Shown here piece by piece: positions 35,442 through 47,383 of a stretch of 64,000 nucleotides of DNA (position 1 is its first letter; the number at the start of each line of letters is the position of its first letter). A program made the translations under genes and the position numbers. Source of the DNA: Magicicada septendecula (Eukaryota; Arthropoda; Insecta; Hemiptera; Cicadidae). The stretch spans positions 690,385,877-690,449,876 of the forward strand of contig CM068368.1 in assembly GCA_034769895.1 (NCBI GenBank). Reading direction: 5' to 3'. The notes under the pieces are model-generated. The model worked only from the letters and a program-made list of their open reading frames with translations. It made no database searches and was not told the origin of the DNA.

Positions 35442-35968
35442 GGTTAATAAGAAGAATGATCCGTCACGTTAGGACCAAAAAAGTTATGTTAAGCTTCGGT
35501 CCGAGTGGACCAAATAAAAATATGTTGAATGTCAGCACGTGTGCTCTAAGATTTTTTCCATCAGAAAGAATGAAGCTTGGTGTGTTATCGCCGGGATGCA
35601 GAATGATAAAGCTAGTGGACTGTATTAATACATTTATTAAGTTTCCTTTTTTTACACTCAACTCATAGTACTAAGATTGGCTAATGCTGAAGATTAATTT
35701 TGAAGAAACCTTTTCGTAAAGGAAGCTACATTTTGATGTGGCACAAATGTGTGCACTCAGCTACATTGAAAAACGTTGAGGCCTAAGGCCTAAATAATTG
35801 TCGCGACAACATGAAAAATGCTAAGGACAGACTCAGGCAGCAAACGTAATAACGTCCGCTGCCAGCCAAGGCTCGTAGCACTGTATCGTTGTAAAAACAT
35901 GATAAGAACGATTTGAAAGCGTACAGATTAGCCAACCTATAAATGCGAAAATTACCACACTACTGTCC
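35442..35968 (-). repeat. BEL/Pao 5' LTR
   Basis: This LTR pairs with 16585-17111. On the minus strand it starts GGACAGTAGTGTGG and ends TTATTAACC. The X target duplication AGCATAA begins at 35969. Confidence 0.9.
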
Positions 35969-35975
35969 AGCATAA

Positions 35976-36237
35976 ACGTAAGGTTTGACGAATTAAATAA
36001 TTCATTGTGTAGTATTGATGAACGAATTAACGAAATACGTAGTGAAACTAAAAGAAAAACTGACAAGTTACGAGAGTGGGTGGGTATGTTAGACAATAAG
36101 GTAAGTGATGACTGTAAAACAAGCAGTAATTATGAAGGAGAAATAATTATGAACCATAATGGTGATAGTTTAAATGCAAAACAGGTGGTGAATTATAAGG
36201 TAAGTGGTGGTGTTAAAATAAGTAATGATGAAATATT
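35976..36237 (+). pseudogene. second X unit, middle part of ORF1
   Basis: This continues X ORF1 after the BEL/Pao element (RFDELNNSLCSIDERINEIR ...) and is cut again at GATGAAATATT (36227-36237) by a PLE. It matches 12696-12953 closely. Confidence 0.85.
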
Positions 36238-36289
36238 GGATTTCGTTGTCCATGACGTGTCCGTTACTTAACTAAATATCACTATAGTA

Positions 36290-38209
36290 TTGACGACTCG
36301 GAACACAGCACCAGAACATCAAGACACATTAAGACATAATATAAACAACACAATAGGAGTACATAAGACACCAGACAACAACAACCACAACTCAGAAATA
36401 CACACAGCCATCAAACTGAGGGAAAAGGCACACAAACACAACATCACATTTGTAAAAGCTGACAAAGGCAACACGATTGTAATTATCCCCACAGACAACC
36501 TACACAAAAAAGTACAAAACTTCATGGAACAGAACAACATCACAGAACTAAAACACGACCCCACCGACAGATACCAAAACACAGTAAAACAAATAGTCAA
36601 CAAAGCCAAACACATTATGACACATAAACAAAAGCCCTACATGAAACAAATCCGACCATCAGCACCTACACTCCAAGCGCTTCCCAAAATCCATAAAGAA
36701 GACATTCCGATCTGCCCCATTATCAACTACCGTAATGCCCCTGCACACAAACTGGCAAAATATCTAGACAAAATTATTAGACAACACACACAACTAGACA
36801 ACAACATTGCAGTAAAAAACAACACTGACCTAGTAACAAAAATAAAAGACATACACATCCCCCATAATGCCACATTAGCCTCCTTTGACATTAAAAACCT
36901 GTACACAAACATCCCAATCTCTGAAACAATCACCATCCTACAAAACAAACTCAAACAGAACAACACACCAGACGAACTTATCAATGAAATAACAGAAACT
37001 CTGAACATTATCATAAAACAAAACTACTTTACTTATAACAATAAATACTACACACAGAACGATGGCCTACCCATGGGCTCCCCCATATCCAGCATTCTAG
37101 CAGAAGTCTTCCTCCAACACTTAGAAAAAACAAAAATACTCACAAACAATGACAGACACTCACATAAAATACTATATTGGCACAGATACATTGATGACAT
37201 TCTAATACTATACAGGGGAAACAAAAGACAATGTGAACAGTTACTAACGCACATAAACAAAATACATAAAAACATAACCTTCACTGCCGAATACGAACAC
37301 AACAATACCATAAACTTCTTAGACCTCTCCATCACAAAACTAGAACACAGGCACAAATTCAGTATATACAGAAAACCAACTACAACTGACACACTAATAC
37401 ACAACACCTCCAATCACCCAATACAACACAAACTAGCTGCTTTTAGAACCATGATACATATACTTAACAACATCCCCTTAGATGAAATAGACTACAAAGA
37501 CGAACTAAACACGATAAAATATCTAGCAGAATCTAACGGTTATGACAGAACAATAGTCAGTAAACTCCTACACAAAACACAAAACAAACAACAGACAAAG
37601 ACAGAAAACAACAAATTCATAACACTAACATACATCAACAAACAAACTGAAAACATTCCCCACAAATTCAAAAAAGCAGGATACAGAATCGCTTACAAAA
37701 CTACTAACAAAACAGAACACACACTATCAAAACGCATGCCCAAAGCACAAAACAAATTCGATCTACCCGGTGTATACAAGCTAAATTGCTCAAATTGCAA
37801 TAAATTCTACATAGGCCAGACAGGACATAGCTTCAAACAGAGATACATTGAACACACAAAAGCACTCCACACCACTACAGAATCTACCTTTGCAAACCAC
37901 CTCATTGAAGCAAACCACACATATAAAAACATCGACAATAACATGAACATTCTACACGTACACACAAAAGGCCGAAAACTAGACACTCTAGAACAATTAG
38001 AAATATACAAACACACAAAAACAAAAAAACGACATCCTAAACGAACAGATACAATTCAAATTGCACGCATTATTCGAACACATCTCACCTCACACACACA
38101 GCTTCGATCTTTCGAAAAACTATCCCGTCGCCAACAACAAGATGGACAACGCTACCTATGGCAGCCTCTGATGAAGCCTTCTAAAGGTGAAAGCCGGTTT
38201 AGGCTGTAA
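36290..38209 (+). pseudogene. PLE reverse transcriptase + GIY-YIG endonuclease (element B)
   Basis: The 639-codon frame includes VKADKGNTIVII (residues 55-66), SFDIKNLYTNIPI (198-210, first Asp), NDGLPMGSPISSILAE (257-272), WHRYIDDILILY (297-308, Asp-Asp) and INFLDLSI. The GIY-YIG domain begins GVYKLNCSNCNKFYIGQTG (494-512), with Arg in KQRYIEH and Glu in TLEQLEIYKH. No in-frame ATG precedes residue 79 and the frame opens inside the inverted left end, so the 5' end is truncated. A small deletion near residue 578 shifts the last 60 codons; the related copies at 39756-40040 and 41761-42198 show the original end, NKTSSATNDSL. Confidence 0.92.
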
Positions 38210-38214
38210 GGTAA
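38162..38214 (+). ncRNA. hammerhead-like motif at the PLE B 3' end
   Basis: CTGATGA is at 38168-38174, GAAA at 38189-38192 and a GTA triplet at 38206-38208. Stem I pairs CCT (38165-38167) with AGG (38209-38211). Stem II pairs GCC with GGT. GCC/GGC can form stem III, but with a bulge before GTA. As in the other PLE families, one extra base (A38175) follows the core. Stem III is imperfect, so activity is uncertain. Confidence 0.5.
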
Positions 38215-38278
38215 AACTTTACGTTTTTACTTATAAAAAACTTAGTGTTCCGAGTCGTCAATACTATAGTGATATTTA

Positions 38279-39596
38279 GATGAAATATTATTGAACAAAA
38301 ATAATGGTGATATATTGAGTAATGATGGTGGTGATAATGAGAATAGAATGAGAGTTGAGGTTAATCATGGATTGTTACTTAGTGTTTATGAGTTTGAAGA
38401 TAATTTAAATGTAGAGGAGGTACAGAGGGTAAAATTTTCCCATAAGGTCGGTGAAGCAGAGACTTCACGAATGTTTTTGGAGGACGAAAGTTCCTCGATA
38501 GTTTTTGTAGAAGACAAAAAGTCTTCAAAATGTCCCTTGATTTTTTGTAGTGTATCTGGTAAAGCCAGATGGTGTTTAGATAATTTTGCTGTATTGCCCT
38601 GTAAGTGGAGTGAAAATGTGAAATTGGGTTGGGAGAGTGATAATAAAGAGAGAAATAGAGTGATAGAGTTGTTTAGGTTAAGTAGAGATTATGAAGGGTT
38701 AGTAGGGGGAATAAATATTGAAAGAAATGATTATATTATTAGCAATGTAGACTTAACCTTGTGCAGTAGTAAACAATGATTATATTGATGATGATGATAA
38801 ACATTCACCTGCTGGGAGAATTAGTGTACTTGTAGTAGCAGATAATTGTGATAGTAATGTAACTCACCTGGGTTTAACCATAAATACTAATGGAGACTGG
38901 ACAAAAAATACTGATGTAGACTTGGCGTATGATAAAATAATAATGGGGAATAACCCTAGGAATTATTATTACGGTAAAATGGAAAAAAACAGATTTCTAT
39001 GGTTATTATATTAAAAATAATAATATAATGAATGTAAATAAAAACGAAATATGTTATGTGATAATAAGACTAATTTTCGATGATGGCGGTTAGATAAACA
39101 GTGAATGAACATTTAACTATTTGAGTTTATGGTATAATTACTCAGCTGAATTATGTAATGAAGTGTGGTAAATAATAAAAGGATATGACAAAAATTTGTA
39201 AATAAATGTGTATTGGTGTTAAATGTACGGTGTCAGGGTATATTGGTAGAATGTATACAATAATTTATGTAACAGATGTTTGTAGTATGTAATAATAATA
39301 ATAATAATATTTTATTTCACCAAACAATTAACAGGAGGTAATAATGAATTTTATGAATTGAAAGTGTTTATTTAAATCAAAAGGGTTTTGAACAATGTAA
39401 TTAAAGTAACGGAAGTTGTTTTGAACAAATGAGGTAAAGAAATTAAATTTGAGTAGGAATTAAATTAATTTGTAAATTTTGGGGTAATGAACTTAATTTT
39501 ATTTTATTTTGAATTGTGTAATAGAGTACTGAATAATGTAATAATGCTTGAAGTTTGGTGATCAACATTTGCAAATAAAGTAAAGGATTTATTTGT
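38279..39596 (+). pseudogene. second X unit: ORF1 C-terminus, ORF2 copy and 3' region
   Basis: ORF1 resumes after the PLE and ends at 38779 with the same NVDLTLCSSKQ end. It has one GDILSNDG unit fewer than the first copy. The +1 ORF2 frame is open at 38757-39014. Non-coding X sequence, including the (AAT)n microsatellite near 39289-39309, then runs to the fold-back PLE. Confidence 0.85.
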
Positions 39597-40182
39597 CTAA
39601 ATATCACTATAATATTGACGACTCGGAACACAAAGTTTTTTATAAGTAAAAACGTAAAGTTTTACCTTACAGCCTAAACCGGCTTTCACCTATAGAAGGC
39701 TTCATCAGAGGCTGTCGTTAGTAGCGCTGCTCGTCTTGTTGTTGGCGACGAGAAAGTGTTTCGAAACCTCATTGAAGCAAACCACACATATAAAAACATC
39801 GACAATAACATGAACATACTACACGTACACACAAAAGGCCGAAAACTAGACACTCTAGAACAATTAGAAATATACAAACACACAAAAACAAATAAAAACG
39901 ACATCCTAAACGAACAGACACAATTCAAATCGCACGCATTATTCGAACACATCTCACCACACACACACAGCTTCAATCTTTCGAAACACTTTCTCGTCGC
40001 CAACAACAAGACGAGCAGCGCTACTAACGACAGCCTCTGATGAAGCCTTCTATAGGTGAAAGCCGGTTTAGGCTGTAAGGTAAAACTTTACGTTTTTACT
40101 TATAAAAAACTTTGTGTTCCGAGTCGTCAATATTATAGTGATATTTAGTTAAGTAACGGACACGTCATGGACAACGAAATCC
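39597..40182 (+). mobile_element. fold-back PLE fragment with 170-bp inverted arms, 14-bp TSD
   Basis: AAGGATTTATTTGT flanks the insert (39583-39596 and 40183-40196) and is single in the first X unit. The left arm 39597-39766 is the reverse complement of 39979-40148. Between them lie about 210 bases coding the end of the GIY-YIG domain (IEANHTYKNIDNN ... TLEQLEIYKHTK). The right arm continues to the full terminus at 40182. The coding frame ends NKTSSATNDSL, and its TGA stop is part of the CTGATGA ribozyme-like core. Confidence 0.9.
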
Positions 40183-40343
40183 AAGGATTTATTTGTATTT
40201 TGTGTAATCGATTTGTAATTTTGGTGGGTAATAGTGTTTTGTTAGGGGAGAAAAGTACCAACATACAACGTGTATGGGATGTTATATATTCAATGTAAGT
40301 AAATGTAAGTAGACAGTAAGTTTCTATTGCTATGTAGACATAT
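40183..40343 (+). mobile_element. X 3' region fragment between PLE and Gypsy1
   Basis: It corresponds to 14272-14431 of the first unit. It ends in ATAT (40340-40343), the Gypsy1 target duplication. Confidence 0.85.
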
Positions 40344-41612
40344 TGTAAGAGACCCTGTATGCCGGTCGTTACAAAAGAATAAAAATAAAATGGAAAATTC
40401 AATAATAATAGAATTTTCAAACAATAAAATAATTTTGTTTATGTTTATAGAGGTATGTATACAAGATAAATCTGTTTTTTAAAAGGTTCTGGTAAAATTT
40501 TAATAACAGGTAGGTATTTATTGACCGTCGAGCACTTCTTGAAGATTTGCACCAAGTCTGGAGTTAAATAGATTAACTCCAGGTAATAATCGATTGGTGA
40601 CTTTTCTGACTGGTCCAATATCTTGTTCAAAATAGGATATATTCTTCTCACTTAATTCCTTCTGCCTTATAAATACCCTTAAATTACCCTGTGAAATAAG
40701 TACAGATACAAAATAATGGAAATATAAAGATTTATTGACAATTTTAAATAAATAATCGATATTTTATCGATGGAGAGCAATTATCGACTCTGTCTCAGGA
40801 ATTATCGATTGTATCATACAGAACAAAATTTTATGTTATATTATATTAAAAGACAGGTTCTTTGAGCGATTAGGATTAATAGTCAGAGAAGGGTGACGAG
40901 AAAGTATAACATTAACAATTAAAGATATTAATACAATAATTACTATTCAATAGTATTTAAATAATTCCACTATGTAATGTAAATGAATGCTGTCAAACCA
41001 TACGCAGACGATGACGTCACTGCGATATCGTGAAGGCGGTCTCTGTAGAATTAAAAGATGGCCGCTACTATTTCTTGCGTAGTTACGGTGAACTCGGCAT
41101 GTCCCAAAATCACGACAAAATTACCTTTGTGAATGTCTAAAATCTTCCCGCACTGGTGTAATATGTCTGTTAAGTTAGTTGGTGTATTCTGGTGAAGTGT
41201 TCCGTGTAAACTTGTGTTAATTTGGTTATTTTTGTCCGTTTTCACTCCTGGGGTTAAGTTTTTCAAGTTACGGTTAGGTTTGTAAAGTGAATCAGTTGAA
41301 ATATAATGTTTTACTGTTTACTGTCACTCGTATAGTGAAGTTAGAGGTTTGTTTTCACTATTGTCGTGAATGTTTTTATAGTATTAGTTTCAAAAAGTGT
41401 CTAATTTGTCTAGCTCTCGTTCACTGATTTCAATGGCTAAACGCTAGCATTATGTTCGACTCGATTTAAAGAACGTTTTTGTCACACACCTATTCATTCA
41501 GCTTGATATTCAACAAAAGACTAATTAACTTGGTCATAAATCTTGCCCAGTTAATCCTTGAAAAAGTATTGTTAACATTTTTCGACTTCCCATACATATG
41601 ATAAAATATTAA
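40344..41612 (-). repeat. Gypsy1 3' LTR, truncated
   Basis: It matches 49056-50321 with only a few substitutions and one 4-base duplication (ATTC near 41490), so Gypsy1 is young. Similarity stops at 41612 where PLE fragment F begins. The remaining two kilobases of the right LTR have no counterpart on this side. Confidence 0.85.
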
Positions 41613-42441
41613 ATTCTTGGATTTCGTTGTCCATGACGTGTCCGTTACTTAACTAAATATCACTATAATATTGACGACTCGGAACACAAAGTTTTTTATA
41701 AGTAAAAACGTAAAGTTTTACCTTACAGCCTAAACCGGCTTTCACCTATAGAAGGCTTCATCAGAGGCTGTCGTTAGTAGCGCTGCTCGTCTTGTTGTTG
41801 GCGACGAGAAAGTGTTTCGAAAGATTGAAGCTGTGTGTGTGTGGTGAGATGTGTTCGAATAATGCGTGCGATTTGAATTGTGTCTGTTCGTTTAGGATGT
41901 CGTTTTTATTTGTTTTTGTGTGTTTGTATATTTCTAATTGTTCTAGAGTGTCTAGTTTTCGGCCTTTTGTGTGTACGTGTAGTATGTTCATGTTATTGTC
42001 GATGTTTTTATATGTGTGGTTTGCTTCAATGAGGTGGTTTGCGAAGGTAGATTCTGTAGTGGTGTGGAGTGCTTTTGTGTGTTCAATGTATCTCTGTTTG
42101 AAGCTATGTCCTGTCTGGCCTATGTAGAATTTATTGCAATTTGAGCAATTTAGCTTGTATACACCGGGTAGATCGAATTTGTTTTGTGCTTTGGGCATGC
42201 GTTTTGATAGTGTGTGTTCTGTTTTGTTAGTAGTTTTGTAAGCGATTCTGTATCCTGCTTTTTTGAATTTGTGGGCAATTTTTTCTGTTTGTTTGTTGAT
42301 GTATGTTAGTGTTATGAATTTGTTGTTTTCTGTCTTTGTCTGTTGTTTGTTTTGTGTTTTGTGTAGGAGTTTACTGACTATTGTTCTGTCATAACCGTTA
42401 GATTCTGCTAGATATTTTATCGTGTTTAGTTCGTCTTTGTA
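41613..42441 (-). mobile_element. PLE fragment F (family of element B), 5'-truncated
   Basis: On the minus strand it runs from the RT C-terminal part (KDELNTIKYLAESNGYDR) through GVYKLNCSNCNKFYIGQTG to NKTSSATNDSL, stop, then the hammerhead-like motif and the terminus GTCATGGACAACGAAATCC. It is nearly identical to elements at 36238 and 39597. The open endonuclease frame is 41761-42198. There is no matching target duplication, and the LTR sequence beyond the insertion point is missing. Confidence 0.88.
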
Positions 42442-43455
42442 AGTTGTACTTATACTTGGTTTGGGAAACTTGATTTATTCATAATTCAAAATTCACTCTT
42501 CTTATATTATTCTGTGAAGTTTTCTCAAATAATTTGTATGTAAGGTGGGCTTACATGTGTTTTGGCTGGTTTTATTTCTCTAAACTCTCTTGGTATTATT
42601 GTCAAAATGTTTCTCTTCAAATAAATATTTAGTAATCTGTCCTTACTTGTTTTTGACCTTAGATGGTTTTATTTCTAAATTCTCTCCTTCTTCATTATTA
42701 TATTATAGCCATAAAGTTTTTCTTCCAATATTTGTTATGTAAAGTGGGCTTACATTTGTTTTTAGAATTTGGTTGGTTTACATTCAAAATTCTGTTTTAT
42801 ATATCTTCTTCTAAAATGTTCCTTCTCAAACAAATTGTATGTAATTGGCTTACATTGTGTTTAGAATTTAGAGGTTTTAAATTCTAATTCTTCTTCTATC
42901 ATTGCCATAAAATTTTCTAATAATTGTAGATAATATGTGCTTATATTTCTTTTTAGAATTTGGCTGTTTATTTCAAAATTCTTCTCGTTATTCTTCCCTC
43001 AAAATATGTTTCTTCTCAAATAATCTTTATGTAAGATTGGCTTACATGTATTTTAGAATTTTGGGGTTTATTTCAAAATTCTTCTTATATTATTCTTCTT
43101 TTCAAATAATTTCTTTCAAATAATCTTTATGTAATTGTCTTACATTATGTTTAGAATTTAGGGGTTTTAATTCTAATTCTTCTGTATTCTTGCCATGAAA
43201 TTTTCTAATAATTGTAGATAATATGTGCTTATATTTATTTTTAGAATTTGGATGTTTATGTTTTTAAACTTCTTCTCTTCTATTCTAGCCATAAAGTTTT
43301 TCACATTTTCCTGGTATGTAAGGTGAACTTACATCTTTTTAGAATTTAGAGGATTTTAAATTCTAATTCTTCTTCTATTCTATTCTAGCCATAAAGTTTT
43401 TCTTAAATAATTGGTATGTAAGGTGATCTTACGTATGTTTAGAATTTTGTTGGTT
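42442..43455 (-). repeat. about ten degenerate 100-bp repeats, each with a GTAAG...CTTAC hairpin, in the Gypsy1 3' region
   Basis: Imperfect palindromes of the form TATGTAAG...CTTACAT occur near 42536, 42628 (weak), 42735, 42838, 42925 (weak), 43029, 43126, 43215 (weak), 43313 and 43413. The repeats also share TAGAATTT...GGTTT and GCCATAAAGTTTTTC segments. They lie directly after the integrase stop in Gypsy1 and before its 3' LTR. No ORF with motifs is present, so an envelope gene is not visible. Role unknown. Confidence 0.75.
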
Positions 43456-44469
43456 TTAATCATAAAATTTCTTCATGGATGCCTGGTTAAAGACACCCTT
43501 GACTTTATTTGATCTTATTTCTTTGATTTCGTAGGTGTTGTTGTTATTGTCTTTTGAGACGATATAGGGACCAGTGTACAGGAGCAATAACTTTTTTGTT
43601 ATCCCCTCTAAGGAACTGGGTAATTCCCTATTCTTCAACAACACCTTCTCTCCAATGGTATAATGAATAACCTTACCCATGCATTTATTGTATTTGTTCC
43701 GCCGTTTCTCCTGATCTTCGGCCACCTTATTACAAAATTGAATTTTATCAAATTTATATTTATGTTCTCTGGGGAACTCTAAGATATCTTCAATCTCTCT
43801 AGGGGGTTGTCTCTCGTACATTGCGGAGTATGGGGTTATTCCTATGGCAGGATGGTAGGCCAGGTTGAGGAATTCTTCAGTGGCCTCCAAGTATTCTTGC
43901 CACCTTCTCTGCTGATCATGGCAATATGTTCTTAATAGGCGCCCCACCTCTCGCAAGACTCTTTCGGCCGGGTTACTGCTTGGGTGGTATACTGATGTCT
44001 TGTATGTGTGAACCCCCATGGACAGCAGTGTATCCCGCCATCTCCTCCCCTTGAATTGCGTTCCGTGGTCGGTTATGATCGATACCGGTTTTCCGACGGT
44101 TGGGAAGTACTGGTCGATCAGGATATTAAGAACTTTCTTCGTAGTCGCCCGATTTGCTGGGTATAGCTTTACGAACTTAGTGTAATGGTCCATAATGATG
44201 ACGATATATCTGTATCGGTGGCGGCCTCCACTGCGGGGAAATGGCCCGCAGATATCCAGGAATACCTTCTCAAGTGTAAACTGCGATGTTATTGGAATCA
44301 TCTGCCCTTCTCTTTTCTCGTTATTAGTTTTTACGAGTTGGCAAATGCGACAGTTTCTAATATACCTCCGTACCTTCCGATTGATGTCTTTTATATAGCA
44401 GCTTTCTTCCAGGGCCTTTACCACCTTTAAAGCGCCCATATGCCCATATCGAACATGATAACTGATCAC
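43456..44469 (-). pseudogene. Gypsy1 integrase
   Basis: The frame of about 337 codons includes YHVRYGHMGALKVVKAL and YIRNCRICQLVK (HHCC zinc domain), EKVFLDICGPFPRS (first Asp), VSIITDHGTQFKGRRW (second Asp) and YHPSSNPAERVLREVGRLL (Glu), then a C-terminal part with KVLLKNRELPSS. All three catalytic acids are present. It is separated from RT-RNase H by a frame change and a TAG near 44510; the expected bridging residues VIIPTHIEKEVV are present just upstream in the integrase frame. The listed start is a GTG inside pol rather than a true initiation codon. Confidence 0.9.
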
Positions 44470-44515
44470 TACCTCTTTCTCGATATGGGTTGGAATTATT
44501 ACCTTCTATTCCTCC

Positions 44516-46705
44516 TTAAATAAGTGTGGAAAACAGGACTCCCTTATGTATAGTGTAATATCGGGAGATGGTCTCATCTCCTGCTTCCAATCTTGAGATA
44601 ATAGTAATTAATTTCGGGTCAGCTTGTTGGTGTGTGCTTAGTTGTTCTAGAACTGATTGTAGACCGGCGCTGCTGCTGAGAATATGGTACACCTTCAGAA
44701 TACTCTCCTTCTCCCCCTCGAACGTCTGCTTGTCAATGTCAACTCTAGACAATACGTCGGCGACGACATTCTTCCTTCCGGGGATATACTCCCACTTAAG
44801 GTCGTATTCTTGCAGCAATAGTATCCACCGCGTTAATCTTCCATGGCTCAGCTTACATCTCTTAAGGAACGAGATAGATTTATGGTCTGTCCGGACAGTA
44901 ACGGGATAACCAAGAATATATGTACGGAATTTTCCGCACGCGAACACGACACTCAATAACTCCTTCTCTGTCACATGATAGTTTTTCTCACTCTGGTTCA
45001 GAGCTCTGCTGGCAAAACAGATTACAAGATGCTCGCCCTCCTCATTCTCTTGATATAAAGTAGTGCCAAGGCTGATGTCACTGGCATCGCAATTAAGAAA
45101 GAAAGGCTTGTTGAAATCTGGATGACGGAGTATAACGTGTTTAAGGAATTTTTGTTTTATGAGAGTCAATATGTTTTGTTGTTCATTACCCCAGATCCAT
45201 TTATTTTTAGATGACAGTTGCGGCTGGAATCTGGCAGTCAGTTCGGAGTACTTTTCCTGGAACTTGCGGTAGTAGTTACAGAGTCCCAGGAACGACTGTA
45301 ACTGCCTTCGATTCTTTGGTGTAGGAAAGTTCTGAATTGCTTCGACTTTTTCAGCCGACGGTGAGATTCCCTTATCATTTAATATGAAGCCCAAGAATTG
45401 TATCTCTTTAGCAATAAAATGAGACTTTGCTAACTTCAGAGTAATATTGTTTGCTGCTAGCTTCTGTAAGATGTGTTCCACACGGTAGCAGTGTTCCTCC
45501 CAAGTTTCTGAGGACACTAGCAAGTCATCGACATATACGGTGGTGAATTTTAGTGCTTCTTGGCCAAGTATCTGATCCATGCAGTGCACAAAGACTGCGA
45601 CTGAGTTTACCAGTCCGAAGGGCAACCTCTTAAACTGGTAGTTCCGCCCTTCGAATATAAATGCCAGATACTGGCGACTCTGTGGATGTAATTCCACCTG
45701 CCAGTATCCGCACACCGTATCCCAGGTAGTGAAGTATTTGGTACCGTGGAACCGTTTTAAGATCTCAATCTCACCGGGCGAAGTCCTGTCATTTATGATC
45801 ATCTTATTTATTTCGCGCGCATCTAAACATAAACGGACTTGTCCGTTTTTCTTAGGAATAGCCACTATAGGACTTGTATAAGGGGAATGGCTACTCTCTA
45901 TAATGTCACGGTTAATCATTTGCTCTATTTCAGCTCTTACTGCCTGCTTTCGTGATTGCGCAATGGGGTAAGACTTCCGGTTAAAGTCTACAGTGTCTCG
46001 GAATTGTAGAGTACACTGGAAATTCTTCACTTTACCGGGCTCATCAGAAAAGACTGATTTATATTTATTGTAGATGTCTATTAATTTGTTCGCTTGGTTT
46101 GTTGTTAAACCTTCGCCAGTTATACCGCTCCGGAAATCCCTGATCTCCTGGATTTTTTGCGACCATAAATCTTCATTGGAGGTGTCGTCTATTCTCTGTT
46201 CAATTATGGATGTTGGTTGGATGTAATTTATTTTTCGGATTTGCTGATGGATACTATCGGGAACGACTTGGTCACTATTCACCAAGTTCGCCGTCCAAGT
46301 ATGTCCGTTTGAAAACAGCGACAATGTTTCAGTTCTTAGATCAATGATGGCGGAATTCCTTCTAAGCACATCACACCCGACCAGTATATTAAATGGCAGA
46401 CCGCTCGCCACCAAGAATTCCATGTCAATCGCTATACCACAGCTCATCACACTGGCGGAGACTTGTTTACGTATAGTTTTGTTCTGTCGGCCGGTTGCTC
46501 CCAACAAAACAATATTATTTAATGGCAATGTTGGTAAAGTTCTCTCGCACTCTTGCTGTATCCTCTCCAGTTCCGTCGTACTTATTATTGATACGTTTGA
46601 CCCAGTATCGATCATTAACTTGGCTGGGATGCCTTCGACCTTGGCGTCAACATGTATAATTTCATTATTGAAGTTATTGGTGGGACTCCTGTTATCCTCT
46701 TCCAA
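44516..46705 (-). pseudogene. Gypsy1 protease-RT-RNase H
   Basis: A 729-codon frame has the protease site PAKLMIDTGSNVSIIS near residue 30, RT with SPYTSPIVAIPKKNG, LCLDAREIN, YFTTWDTVCGYWQVEL (first Asp), FKRLPFGLVNS and TTVYVDDLLVSS (Asp-Asp), then RNase H with FFLNCDASDISLGTTLY, VTEKELLSVVFACGKF and VTVRTDHKSISFL. All key acidic residues are present. The frame ends at TAA 44516, and integrase follows in another frame after about 50 bases. LTR similarity suggests recent insertion, so the break may be recent. Confidence 0.93.
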
Positions 46706-46779
46706 TAACTCCTGTCTGATGTCCTTCAGGTAGTTGCACCCGATGATTGTAATACGATTGTGATTATTCTCTAAATTGC

Positions 46780-47383
46780 ACTCATTCTCATTATCATACC
46801 CAGTAGTCAGAAGCAGTAATGGGTTCTGGTTATTTCTTACTGCCTGTGCCCGTTTAAAGGCTCGGCATCATTGTTTCTTTGAGCCATATTATTCGATGCC
46901 TCATTCGGGATACTCAGAGTGGTTACTTGCCGATCTGTTCTATGGTCTTCCGGTCGTTCATGGTGCGACCTCTGTTCAGTGTTGTCCAAACTATTACTCC
47001 TACGCGCCGGATAGTACCTCGGTTGGTCCCGTTCTAGGCTCCTCCGCCTTTCTTCGTATCTTCGGTAACTGCTTCGTCGATTGTGGTTGAATCCTCGCTG
47101 TCTTCCTTCTGTGGCTTGTATGAAGTTCACTCTAGGGCGAGGATACCTATTATTATTAAAATTACTATTATTGGGACCCGCACGATTAGCATTATTAGGG
47201 TAAGGATGATTACCATGATTGGGGCTTCTCTGACTATTTACGTTATCAGGGTAGGGATTGCGGTTACCCTGATAACCATTAGAGGGTCGATTCGGGTTTT
47301 GCTGGTTGGGACCCGTATTATTATTGTCATTGTAATTGGTATTATTTACATTATTTCCATTATTATAATTGCTATTTCGCGGT
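46780..47383 (-). pseudogene. Gypsy1 Gag C-terminal Asn/Arg-rich tail
   Basis: After the 47384 stop, another minus-strand frame codes Asn- and Pro-rich residues over 47383-47140, then RVNFIQATEG and an Arg-rich run (RRSSYRRYEERRRSLERDQ) to about 46840. It looks like the displaced end of Gag, with a basic RNA-binding tail in place of a zinc knuckle. The protease frame starts near 46705. Confidence 0.6.

Larger units (their letters stand above)
16585..35968 (-). mobile_element. BEL/Pao LTR retrotransposon inserted in X, itself hosting Gypsy2 and solo LTR Ya
   Basis: The element is on the minus strand and has 527-bp LTRs at 16585-17111 and 35442-35968. The X sequence AGCATAA is present on both sides (16578-16584 and 35969-35975), a target duplication of 6-7 bp. 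Removing 23301-32349 plus one GCAC, and 18195-20655 plus one ACAT, leaves an element of roughly 7.9 kb with order gag, protease, RT, RNase H, integrase. BEL/Pao identity rests on the RT and integrase motifs and on the single gag-pol ORF. Confidence 0.9.
36238..38278 (+). mobile_element. Penelope-like element B, near full length, 11-bp TSD
   Basis: GATGAAATATT is duplicated at 36227-36237 and 38279-38289, and the uninterrupted X copy has it once (12944-12954). The left end starts GGATTTCGTTGTCCATGACG and is an inverted copy of the terminus found at the 3' end of this family (compare 40099-40182). At 2041 bp it is the most complete PLE in the window. It carries one long RT-endonuclease ORF and a hammerhead-like motif after it. 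Confidence 0.92.

Noticed and set aside
40445..41266. Minus-strand ORFs repeated at 49157-49363 and 49763-49978
   Set aside because: They are duplicated only because they lie in the Gypsy1 LTRs. No domain recognised.
42442..43455. CRISPR array in the regular repeats
   Set aside because: Repeats are long, degenerate and without unique spacers, in a eukaryotic retrotransposon.
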